Position numbers and translations under genes: made by a program. From Paracoccaceae bacterium (lineage in GTDB: Bacteria > Pseudomonadota > Alphaproteobacteria > Rhodobacterales > Rhodobacteraceae), in the NCBI GenBank assembly GCA_033344815.1, contig JAWPMR010000001.1, positions 296,136 to 360,135 on the forward strand: a stretch of 64,000 bases of DNA. The letters are read 5' to 3'. Numbering within the stretch: the stretch's first letter is position 1; each line of letters opens with the position of its first letter. Below, piece by piece: positions 29,389 to 37,707 of the stretch. The notes beneath the pieces were generated by a model. The model did not search any database. It saw only the letters and a program-made list of their open reading frames with translations, and was not told the origin of the DNA.

Positions 29389-29759
29389 GGTATGTATCCT
29401 CCTGTTTCCTTTTCCGAAGATGCCCCAGTTTGAGGGCGGCGGGGTCCATACCATTGCTCCTGCAATGCAAGCGCGTTTTGTGACGGTTTTGGCTCGCGTG
29501 ATCGGTACCGGTCCTGTGTCAAGCCTGCGCATGTGGCTCAGGTCTGCGAAGAGCCGTTGTAGTGTTCGTGAGTCCAGGGTCAAAATCGCACTTTCGGACT
29601 TTGATGTCTTTGACCGCAATATGTTTTTCCCAGAGCTGAACGTGAACAACGCGCCCACAATTGTCTATGGATCTCCTCACTTCACCGATCCAACTTGGGT
29701 CTATGAAGCGGGCTGAAGCGGAAGTCGTTTCTCGCTTATGGCGTGGCGTAATGTGCTAA
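29389..29759. other. Non-coding flank 5' of the IS110 transposase
   Basis: The minus-strand leader of the transposase. In IS110-group elements this non-coding end encodes the bridge RNA that guides target and donor recognition, so any such RNA would lie here. I could not identify its loops by eye. The only clear signal is the AGGAGG site at 29398-29403. Confidence 0.35.
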
Positions 29760-30571
29760 CCTGCCCAAGTAGTCTTGCCTTTTTTGTCGTCGTCGCCCAC
29801 AGTGCGTGGGCCATTTTTTGAGGTTTGCGGGCTAGCAGGCGATCCAGCCTACTTTACGAACCTATCCTTTTGTGTATGGCCCAACTCAGGAAGACGGTCG
29901 CACCGGTGATCAGGAGCCTTCGCAGATCGGACTTCCCCACTTTACTCACCCGGCCCAATCTGGCCTTTCCTCCGGTTGAATGTTGTCGCGGCACTTATCC
30001 GCGCAAGGTCGCAGCGTTGATAGGTCCGATGCCTAAAATATTTTGTAGCTTGCCTGCTGTGTCGTCACGCTTTGCGGTGTCTCTCATCTGCCACACAAAG
30101 GTGGCGATGGAACTGTTGAGCGTGTCGATTTGATAGAAGTTGAGCCGCGCAGCTTCCAGCGCGAAATCTGGAACGCGTTCAGCAACTGCGACCGCTGGCG
30201 CGTGAACCTCTGGTGAGTTCGTAAAAGCATGCCCTGCGCCTGCTGTTCCGGACTCTTGACCGCTACAAACCGCATATCGGGCTGCCGAACAGCAACTGCA
30301 ATCGCCGATGCGTCATTTGGGGTCGTTGTTCCTGCGCTTGACGAAAAGCTTCACATAAATCCACGGGATCAATTTGCGCTTCGCGACCCCAGTTTTGGCT
30401 GGTCGCACAGGCCTCCAGCGCCACGATACGCATAGGATGGGTGGCCAACAGCTCTCTCAGTTAGCTGCGCGAATATTTGCGATTGAACACGGTCACGCCT
30501 TCGGCGTTCGTCGCACAAACCTGAAACGAGTGCTTTGCTCGGTCTTTGGATAGAACGCTAATGTCGGTCAT
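29760..30571 (-). pseudogene. Second IS110-family transposase, decayed
   Basis: From an ATG at 30571 the minus strand reads MTDISVLSKDRAKHSFQVCA, FNRKYSRS, a stop, then LRELLATHPMRIVALEACAT and SQNWGREAQ. After frame changes come MRFVAVKSPEQQAQGMLLRT and HQRFTRQRSQLLNAF near 30270-30150, the expected next block of an IS110 transposase. The C-terminal half is recognisable only as scraps down to about 29770. Here the catalytic Glu (LEACAT) survives, so this copy differs from the one at 28357 and belongs to another IS110 subgroup. Multiple stops and frameshifts inactivate it. Confidence 0.75.
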
Positions 30572-31095
30572 GGATACTTCCTTTCATTCTTACTGACCTC
30601 CAACAAAGCCAGTCGGGCACATTACAATGCGGCCGTGGGAGAGAGCAGACACCCCATCAGAGTCGTAAAAGCGAAGGCCAGAATTTTTTGACTCCCGAAG
30701 GCCGCACGTTTTCCAAACGCGATGCGCCCATCTCATAGGCCGGAAATCCCGCGTGGATGATGATCTTCAGCGGGTTTGCCAGTTAACAAAAGCTTGCAGC
30801 GCACATGGCGTTGGTGACAACGATACCAGCTGCCGCCGCCTCCAGCTCTGCTACTTTTGCAGCACGTTCTGTGAGTCGTTCCTCCACGATGTTTACTCCC
30901 ATGTCTGAATTTGCCGGTCTGCGACATTCCCGAATGATCGCCCTATTCGCAAACGAAAAACAGACTGTCACATTGGTAAATTCATTTTGCCCAGTAAGAA
31001 AAAAAGTTTCCTCATGGTTGAGGTTTAGGTTTTTTATGATAACTTCCCGATGGATGCTGGTCGCATCAGGCAAGTCGCGAGTCGGGAATAAAAAC
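30572..31095. promoter_or_regulatory. Region upstream of mgsA
   Basis: The frame of mgsA is open back to 30805, but that extension would bury the catalytic Cys and is not coding. A minus-strand frame ending at 30783 reads sensibly for about 40 codons but was not identified. The promoter for mgsABC-gmaS must be here or in the adjacent IS remnant. Confidence 0.4.
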
Positions 31096-32019
31096 ATGTG
31101 CGGAATCGTAGGCCTTTTTCTGAAAGACAAATCGCTGGAACCAAAGCTGGGCGACATGCTGACGTCCATGCTGATCACCATGACGGACCGTGGGCCCGAC
31201 AGTGCGGGCATTGCGATTTATGGTGGCGAAACAAAAGGCCGTACTAAAATGACGGTGCAATCTGACGATCCCGGAACAGCGTTTGCTGGGTTGGAGAAAA
31301 CGCTGTCTGACGTTGTTGGCGGACCGGTTCAGATGGATATCAAGAGCACGCACGCCATTCTGGACATTCCAGCGGGCACAACCGCGAAGGTCCGCGCGGC
31401 ACTGGATGAAATTGGCATTCGCGTGATGAGCCGGGGCGATAGTTTGGAAATCTACAAGGAAGTCGGCCTGCCCAAGGATGTCGCGGCGCAATTCGACATC
31501 TCAAAGATGTCAGGAACGCATGGCATTGGCCACACGCGCATGGCGACAGAATCCGCTGTGACCACGATGGGCGCCCACCCTTTCAACACCGGCGACGATC
31601 AGTGCCTTGTCCACAACGGCTCGCTGTCAAACCACAATTCCCTGCGCCGCAAGCTGCGCCGTGAAGGCATTCATATTGAAACCGAAAACGATACCGAAGT
31701 CGGAGCCGCCTATCTGACCTGGCGGATGCAGACCGGCGCGACACTGGGTGAAGCCTTGACCAGCAGCCTTGATGATCTTGACGGGTTCTTCACCTTTGTG
31801 GTCGGCACCAAGGACGGGTTCGGCGTCGTGCGCGATCCGATCGCCTGCAAACCTGCGGTGATGGCGGAAACCGATCAATATGTGGCCTTTGGCTCTGAAT
31901 ACCGCGCGCTGGTGGACCTGCCAGGAATCGAAGCGGCACGCGTGTGGGAGCCCGAACCTGCGACGGTCTATTTCTGGAGCCACAATGACGCCCCCACAGC
32001 GACCGAGAAAGCCGCCTGA
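31096..32019 (+). CDS. mgsA: N-methylglutamate synthase subunit A (class II glutamine amidotransferase)
   Basis: A 307-residue Ntn-type glutamine amidotransferase. The ATG at 31096 is chosen over the longer frame because it places the nucleophile at Cys2 (MCGIVGLFLKDK), which must become N-terminal. GTHGIGHTRMATESAVTTMG and HNGSLSNHNSLRRKLRREG are the glutaminase-domain motifs. In the N-methylglutamate pathway this subunit corresponds to the glutaminase domain of glutamate synthase. It overlaps mgsB by one base (TGATG). Confidence 0.88.
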   Translation: MCGIVGLFLKDKSLEPKLGDMLTSMLITMTDRGPDSAGIAIYGGETKGRTKMTVQSDDPGTAFAGLEKTLSDVVGGPVQMDIKSTHAILDIPAGTTAKVRAALDEIGIRVMSRGDSLEIYKEVGLPKDVAAQFDISKMSGTHGIGHTRMATESAVTTMGAHPFNTGDDQCLVHNGSLSNHNSLRRKLRREGIHIETENDTEVGAAYLTWRMQTGATLGEALTSSLDDLDGFFTFVVGTKDGFGVVRDPIACKPAVMAETDQYVAFGSEYRALVDLPGIEAARVWEPEPATVYFWSHNDAPTATEKAA

Positions 32020-32702
32020 TGCAAACCATTGATCTATCTGAAACTGGCCTGCGCGAGATGAACAAGACGCTTCACGCTCAGGCCGAGACGACCAACCAAA
32101 CCACATGGGAAATCATCAACCCAAAAGGTGCGCATGCGATTGCCTGCGGTCTGGATGCGCCGATTGAAGTCACGGTAAAAGGGTCGACGGGGTACTACTG
32201 CGCGGGCATGAACCAAAAGGCGACCGTGAACATCCATGGGTCTGCCGGACCGGGTACGGGCGAAAACATGATGTCGGGCAAGGTCGTGATCGAGGGCGAT
32301 GCGTCCCAATATGCGGGTGCCACGGGACATGGCGGGCTGCTGGTTATCAAGGGGAATGCCTCTTCGCGCTGTGGCATTTCGATGAAGGGCATCAACATTG
32401 TGGTGCACGGAAACATTGGCCACATGTCCGCGTTCATGGCGCAATCGGGAAACCTTGTGGTCTGCGGTGACGCGGGCGACGCGCTGGGGGACAGCTGCTA
32501 TGAAGCGCGGCTTTTCGTGCGCGGTGAGGTGAAATCACTCGGCGCGGATTGCGAAAAGAAAGAGATGCGCCCGGAACATATTGAAATCCTGCGGGATCTA
32601 TTGGCCGAGGCTGGATCAGACGCCAAACCCGAAGAGTTCACGCGTTATGGGTCCGCCCGCAACCTTTATAACTTCGATGTCGATAACGCAGCCGCGTATT
32701 GA
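32019..32702 (+). CDS. mgsB: N-methylglutamate synthase subunit B (GXGXG domain protein)
   Basis: A 227-residue protein made of the glutamate synthase C-terminal beta-helix (GXGXG) domain: repeats such as GLDAPIEVTVKGSTGYYCAG, GKVVIEGDASQYAGATGHGG and VVHGNIGHMSAFMAQSGNLV. It corresponds to the third piece of the split glutamate synthase-like N-methylglutamate synthase. It is translationally coupled to mgsA by a one-base overlap and lies 11 bases before mgsC. Confidence 0.88.
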   Translation: MQTIDLSETGLREMNKTLHAQAETTNQTTWEIINPKGAHAIACGLDAPIEVTVKGSTGYYCAGMNQKATVNIHGSAGPGTGENMMSGKVVIEGDASQYAGATGHGGLLVIKGNASSRCGISMKGINIVVHGNIGHMSAFMAQSGNLVVCGDAGDALGDSCYEARLFVRGEVKSLGADCEKKEMRPEHIEILRDLLAEAGSDAKPEEFTRYGSARNLYNFDVDNAAAY

Positions 32703-32713
32703 GGATACCTGAC

Positions 32714-34060
32714 ATGAACGAACACGATCCCAAGGGTATCCCCCAGACCACGCCGCGCCAATCCGCGACCTTTACACAAGACATCAACAGTGACATCCGC
32801 CGGGCGGCGGCCACTGGAATTTACGACATCCGAGGTGGCGGCGCGAAACGCAAGGTGCCGTCCTTTGACGATCTGTTGTTCATGGGCGCGTCGATCTCGC
32901 GCTACCCTCTCGAAGGCTACCGCGAGAAATGTGAAACCTCTGTCACCATTGGCGGGTTGCACGCGGAAAACCCAATCGAGCTGGACATTCCGATCACCAT
33001 TGCGGGCATGTCTTTTGGCGCGCTGTCCGGCCCGGCCAAAGAGGCTTTGGGCCGGGGTGCCTCGGCGGCGGGCACCTCCACCACCACCGGCGATGGCGGC
33101 ATGACGCCCGAGGAACGCGGCCATTCCGACAAGCTAGTCTATCAATATCTGCCGTCTCGCTATGGGATGAACCCGGATGATCTGCGCAAGGCCGATGCCA
33201 TTGAAATCGTCGTGGGTCAAGGAGCGAAACCCGGTGGCGGTGGCATGTTGTTGGGTCAAAAAATCAGCGACCGCGTTGCGGAAATGCGCAACCTGCCAAA
33301 AGGCATCGACCAACGTTCTGCCTGCCGCCACCCGGACTGGACCGGACCGGATGATCTTGAGATCAAGATCCTTGAGCTGCGCGAAATCACCGGTTGGAAA
33401 GTGCCGATCTATGTGAAAGTCGCAGGCGCGCGCCCCTACTATGACACCACTCTGGCCATCAAAGCGGGTGCTGACGCCATCGTTTTGGACGGCATGCAGG
33501 GCGGCACCGCTGCCACGCAGGATGTGTTCATCGAACATGTAGGACAACCAACACTGGCGATTGTGCGCCCCGCTGTTCAGGCGCTTCAGGATCTGGGCAT
33601 GCACCGCAAAGTTCAATTGATCCTCTCGGGGGGTATCCGCTCAGGCGCTGATGTCGCCAAGGCCATGGCGCTTGGCGCTGATGCGGTGGCAATCGGAACG
33701 GCAGCCCTGATCGCGCTGGGGGACAATGATCCCAAATGGGAGTCAGAATACAATGCGCTTGGCACCACTGCCGGGGCTTATGATGACTGGCAGGAAGGGC
33801 TGGACCCGGCAGGGATCACAACGCAAAACCCAGACCTTATGGCGCGCTTTGATCCCATCGAAGGCGGACGGCGGTTGCGCAATTACCTTAAGGTGATGAC
33901 GCTTGAGGCGCAAACAATTGCGCGCGCCTGTGGTAAAAACCATCTGCACAACCTTGAACCCGAAGACCTCGTGGCACTGACCATGGAAGCCGCAGCCATG
34001 GCGCAGGTGCCGCTGGCGGGCACCAACTGGTATCCCGGCAAGCCCGGTACTTCTTACTAA
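32714..34060 (+). CDS. mgsC: N-methylglutamate synthase subunit C (FMN-binding glutamate synthase-like)
   Basis: A 448-residue protein of the glutamate synthase central/FMN domain. Motifs: ITIAGMSFGALSGPAKEALG, STTTGDGGMTPEERGHSDKL, KPGGGGMLLGQKISDRVAEM, IVLDGMQGGTAATQDVFIEH and the FMN phosphate site LSGGIRSGADVAKAMALGAD. A TTG at 32699 is in frame, but the ATG at 32714 follows GAGGATACC and is preferred. It catalyses transfer of the methylamino group from gamma-glutamylmethylamide to 2-oxoglutarate in the pathway model. Confidence 0.9.
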   Translation: MNEHDPKGIPQTTPRQSATFTQDINSDIRRAAATGIYDIRGGGAKRKVPSFDDLLFMGASISRYPLEGYREKCETSVTIGGLHAENPIELDIPITIAGMSFGALSGPAKEALGRGASAAGTSTTTGDGGMTPEERGHSDKLVYQYLPSRYGMNPDDLRKADAIEIVVGQGAKPGGGGMLLGQKISDRVAEMRNLPKGIDQRSACRHPDWTGPDDLEIKILELREITGWKVPIYVKVAGARPYYDTTLAIKAGADAIVLDGMQGGTAATQDVFIEHVGQPTLAIVRPAVQALQDLGMHRKVQLILSGGIRSGADVAKAMALGADAVAIGTAALIALGDNDPKWESEYNALGTTAGAYDDWQEGLDPAGITTQNPDLMARFDPIEGGRRLRNYLKVMTLEAQTIARACGKNHLHNLEPEDLVALTMEAAAMAQVPLAGTNWYPGKPGTSY

Positions 34061-34128
34061 TATCCAAATTGAGGGCGCGGCTGGCAATAGACCCCGCCCC
34101 ATTTAATTCACGACAGGGAACACAAACG

Positions 34129-35457
34129 ATGGCACAAGACCTCGCAAAATTCGCCGAAGACAACGGCATCAAATACTTCATGATCTCCTTCACCGATCTG
34201 TTTGGCGGGCAACGCGCCAAACTGGTGCCCGCTCGCGCGATTGCGGACATGCAAGAGGACGGCGCAGGCTTTGCCGGGTTTGCCACATGGCTGGACCTGA
34301 CGCCCGCGCATCCCGATATGTTGGCCGTGCCGGATCCGGACGCGGTGATCATCCTGCCCTGGAACACCGAAATCGCCTGGGTCCCGGCCAATTGCGTGAT
34401 GGAAGGCGAGCCAGTTGAACAAGCGCCCCGCAATGTGCTGTGCCGCCTGATTGACGAGACCGCGAGCGAGGGCATGCACGTCAAAACCGGCATTGAGGCC
34501 GAGTTCTTCCTGCTGACGCCAGAAGGCGATCAGATCAGCGATCCGTATGATACTGCTGCCAAGCCCTGCTATGACCAGCAGGCGTTTATGCGGCGTCTGG
34601 ATGTGATCCGCGAGATCTCTGATCATATGCTGGAACTGGGTTGGAACCCGTACCAGAACGATCATGAAGACGCGAACGGCCAGTGGGAAGTGAACTGGGA
34701 TTTCGATGACGCGTTGAAAACCGCAGACAAACACAGCTTTTTCAAATTCATGACGAAATGCGTCGCCGAAAAACACGGGTATCGCGCCACTTTCATGCCC
34801 AAACCCATCGAGGGTCTGACAGGCAACGGATGCCATGCACATATCTCGGTCTGGGATGCGCCGGGTGCGGATGCCAAAACCAATGTATTCGCAGGTAAAG
34901 GAGAGGGGCAAACCGGCGAGGTTGGATTGTCAGAGCGCGGCAAACATTTCCTTGGTGGCATTATGAAACATGCCAGCGCGTTGGCAGCGATCACCAATCC
35001 AACAGTGAACAGCTACAAGCGCATCAATGCACCGCGTACCATATCTGGGGCCACATGGGCGCCAAATACGGTGACGTGGACCGGTAACAACCGCACGCAT
35101 ATGGTGCGGGTCCCCGGCCCCGGACGGTTCGAATTGCGCCTGCCCGATGGCGCAGCCAACCCCTATTTGCTGCAAGCCGTGATCATCGCCGCTGGCCTGT
35201 CCGGCATCCGCGCCAAAGCAGACCCCGGCAAGCGGCACGACATCGACATGTACGCTGAAGGTCACAAGGTCAAAGGCGCGCCCAAATTGCCGCTGAACAT
35301 GTTGGATGCCTTACGCGCCTATGATAGGGACAAGGGGCTCAAAGAGGCCATGGGCGCTGAATTCTCCGCCGCCTATCTCAAGATGAAAAACGAAGAATGG
35401 AACGACTATGCGTCCCATTTCTCTGCTTGGGAAAAAGCCAACACATTGGATATCTGA
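34129..35457 (+). CDS. gmaS: Gamma-glutamylmethylamide synthetase (glutamine synthetase family)
   Basis: A 442-residue glutamine synthetase homologue of the GlnT/GmaS type. Metal and substrate motifs are GIEAEFFLLTPEGD, NGQWEVNWDFDDAL, GNGCHAHISVWDAP and THMVRVPGPGRFELRLPDGA. The length (about 440) and its place directly after mgsABC mark it as GmaS, which joins methylamine to glutamate with ATP, rather than ammonia-assimilating GlnA. The ATG at 34129 follows CAGGGAACAC; a longer frame from 34069 lacks support. A hairpin follows the stop. Confidence 0.92.
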   Translation: MAQDLAKFAEDNGIKYFMISFTDLFGGQRAKLVPARAIADMQEDGAGFAGFATWLDLTPAHPDMLAVPDPDAVIILPWNTEIAWVPANCVMEGEPVEQAPRNVLCRLIDETASEGMHVKTGIEAEFFLLTPEGDQISDPYDTAAKPCYDQQAFMRRLDVIREISDHMLELGWNPYQNDHEDANGQWEVNWDFDDALKTADKHSFFKFMTKCVAEKHGYRATFMPKPIEGLTGNGCHAHISVWDAPGADAKTNVFAGKGEGQTGEVGLSERGKHFLGGIMKHASALAAITNPTVNSYKRINAPRTISGATWAPNTVTWTGNNRTHMVRVPGPGRFELRLPDGAANPYLLQAVIIAAGLSGIRAKADPGKRHDIDMYAEGHKVKGAPKLPLNMLDALRAYDRDKGLKEAMGAEFSAAYLKMKNEEWNDYASHFSAWEKANTLDI

Positions 35458-35469
35458 TGGCTCGCTCCA

Positions 35470-35487
35470 CGCCCCGTCTAAGGGGCG
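35470..35487. terminator. Hairpin between gmaS and RidA-like gene
   Basis: A perfect 6-bp stem, CGCCCC-GTCTAA-GGGGCG, sits 12 bases after the gmaS stop and 10 before the stop of the convergent gene. It could serve both transcripts. There is no T tract, so intrinsic termination is uncertain. Confidence 0.45.
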
Positions 35488-35497
35488 CAGATCGCGG

Positions 35498-35839
35498 TTA
35501 GGCGTAAGCCGCATCCACGATGAATTCCACTTTCAACTCGGCGCGGGCGAGTTTTGCCTCGCCGCAGGCTCGCGCGGGGGCATGACCGCTGGGCACCCAT
35601 GCGTTCCAGACCTCGTTGAGGCCCGCGAAATCATCCATATCCGCCAACCAAATGGTCACGCGCAGCATGTTTTCACGCGATGATCCGGCCTTAATCAAAA
35701 GCGCGTCGATCTTTTCGAGGCAAATGCGCACCTGTTCCTGAATGGTATCGCCCTCTGCGACCTGCCCGGTCAGATATGCAACCCCATTGTGTTTCACAAT
35801 TTTCGAGGAGCGTTCCCCGGTTTCAATACGTTCGATCAT
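35498..35839 (-). CDS. RidA/YjgF/UK114 family protein
   Basis: A 113-residue RidA-family protein: GVAYLTGQVAEGDTIQEQVR, ENMLRVTIWLADMDDFAGLN and AELKVEFIVDAAYA at the C-terminus. The Arg of the reactive enamine/imine deaminase site is normally in RVxVEI near the end; here the region reads CGEAKLARAELKVEFIVDA, with Arg slightly earlier, so activity is not certain. The ATG at 35839 follows AAGGATTG; a TTG two codons upstream is the alternative. It converges on gmaS. RidA proteins clear reactive imines, which could arise from methylamine-linked deamination. Confidence 0.85.
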   Translation of the reverse strand: MIERIETGERSSKIVKHNGVAYLTGQVAEGDTIQEQVRICLEKIDALLIKAGSSRENMLRVTIWLADMDDFAGLNEVWNAWVPSGHAPARACGEAKLARAELKVEFIVDAAYA

Positions 35840-36407
35840 GCGCAATCCTTCATTTGGCGTTTAGCGCAACCAGCCAAAGCGGCGCGCAGACGAGCCGTAT
35901 CAAAGCAAAGCGCCGCCGACCAGCACCGACAGGATCCTCCTCGGCGCCTCACCGACAATCATCAGGGTGAAAACACCCGTCGACACAGTTCCGGAGGGCA
36001 ACAGAAGTAGAATCTGTATGGCAACACAGCGCCGCAGCAGGCATGGGATGCACCACGCTGCATCGCCAAATAAGGCCATCGCAAATGCCGCTGAGGCTCA
36101 GACAACGCGCTCTGTAATGATCAGATGAGACACCTGCGGCAACTGGGCAACCGTCGCCGGACCAGTTTGAGATTGGCAGTTAAGACGACCCACCAAATTT
36201 CGGGAGCACGCCAATTCCCGCAACGACCCAGAATGTGAAATAGGTCTTTCTTACACCATCGCGTCCCGCTCAATCGGGAGACCTCATACGCGTTCAATAT
36301 GCAAGCTAGTTCAGCTTGGCGTTGTTCGCATTTCCTCAGAATAATATCGATTTATGGGGTGGATCCCGGCCCACTCCAACAAACATTTTCACATAGAGAT
36401 CCCCACT
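35840..36407. other. Region between RidA-like gene and tmm remnant, no intact gene
   Basis: No frame over these 568 bases resembles a complete protein. A hydrophobic minus-strand stretch near 35930-36000 could be debris of a membrane transporter, but it was too short to identify. Confidence 0.4.
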
Positions 36408-37168
36408 ATGAAAAAGCGAATTGCGGTTCTTGGCGCGGAACCCTCCGGCCTGAGACAGCTACGCGCGTTTCAGTCCCCTCAGGAAGAAGGTGCCGATATC
36501 CCCGAGATCTATGGTCTTGAAAAACTGGTGAACTCGGGAGGTTTGTGAATCCACGCATGGCAAACCGGTGCATGGATTGATGTACCGGTACTTGCGGACA
36601 AATGGCCCTGAGGAAGGCCTCGAATTCGCTGATTTCAGTCTCGAAGAGCGCTCTGGCCCCACCCGCTCCGTTCAGTTCTGATTGATGACATCTAGGGGCG
36701 CGCGTTGAAAAGGCTGGTGTATGCGTTGGGATCTGGATTGAAACTGCGCTGCGTTGGGTGGAAAAGACGAACGCGGGACTCAATGTCTCGGGTTCCCATT
36801 TTCCTGAAGACCGCACGTATACAAAACATTTTGATCATGGGAGCGTGGCGAACGGACATTTCAGCAGGCCAAATGTATCCCATTTTGAGGAGTTCGATTC
36901 TTTTCAAGGTCGGGTCCTGCAGGCCCAAGACTTATGAGACGCGTTGGCATTCGGTGACAAGAATATTCTAATCGTCAGCAAGTGCTATTCTGTCAAAGGC
37001 ATCGGATCGAAATTGTGGAAATATGGCGCCAAAAGCATCACCATCAGCCAACCTAAGGAACTGTTGGCCACACCTGAGCAAAGACGAGGATTACGGGACG
37101 ACTTGGAAAATGAACCCGCCGGCAAATTCCGATCTGCTGTAAACCCGGCTTTCATAGTGACCCGATGA
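36408..37168 (+). pseudogene. tmm: Trimethylamine monooxygenase (flavin monooxygenase family), decayed
   Basis: The plus strand begins well from the ATG at 36408: MKKRIAVLGAEPSGLRQLRA, FQSPQEEGADIPEIYGLEKL and SGGL before a stop at 36548. The second Gly of the FAD motif GxGxxG is changed to Glu. A frame change then gives [20 protein letters not shown] and [11 protein letters not shown]. Later come YTKHFDHGSVANGHFSRPNV, SHFEEFDSFQGRVLQAQDL, a stop, and [20 protein letters not shown] followed by [11 protein letters not shown] (NADPH-binding half). The order matches bacterial Tmm, which oxidises trimethylamine to its N-oxide. The C-terminal half is missing. It lies beside gmaS, where functional tmm genes are often linked to methylamine catabolism. 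Confidence 0.85.
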
Positions 37169-37707
37169 GGCCGGGCATCAGCATAGGCTTGCCAGACGGA
37201 ATTCCCATTTGGCCATACGATAAACTGTCGATGCCGTATTTACGGTGGCAAACGAGAAAACCCAGTTACTTCGCGACAAAGCACAGCTTGCGATCAGGGA
37301 AAGGACCACGGATGTAAAACGTCGCCGCACGCCCTCTTGGTCATTGTCGCGCAATACCCGGCCGCGCGAGAAAAATTTGCTTTTCCGGCACAGCTCGTGG
37401 AGCTTTGTGCCGCCTAATGTTCTTTGTTATCCGAATGATCTGTTTGTTTGAAAACCTGCGTTCCATCCTCCATCGTCTGATGGGATGACATGTGAACACC
37501 TCAGTGGCTCGACTTCACGGCGCGGGAGTATGTTGCTTCGGTCCCGATCTGTGATGGGAATTCGGAAACACTGAAATCCACTCGGTGACTTTTCCTCAGA
37601 TTACTCGAAACTTGCCAAAAAACACATCTATAAGCCAGCCAGCACAAACCATAGGTCACATGGCTAAGGTTTCATTCTGATCGGGTCGTCGAACACATCC
37701 GGCGACC
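37169..37707. other. Region after tmm remnant, nothing recognised
   Basis: These 539 bases should include the site of the missing 3' half of tmm, but no matching motif is seen in any frame. It also holds the 3' flank of the sugar transferase gene. Confidence 0.4.

Noticed and set aside
29389..29658. 90-codon extension of the IS110 transposase frame
   Set aside because: It has no similarity to IS110 N-termini, and the family start coincides with an ATA codon placed behind an AGGAGG site.
30805..31095. 97-codon extension of mgsA
   Set aside because: It would place the catalytic Cys internally; the enzyme class requires Cys right after the initiator Met.
30783..31211. 142-codon minus-strand frame upstream of mgsA
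   Set aside because: Its first third is antisense to mgsA and the rest could not be matched to a family; treated as possible debris only.
35840..36407. Possible BCCT-type betaine transporter fragment on the minus strand
   Set aside because: The hydrophobic stretch is about 25 residues and fits many transporters; not enough to call.
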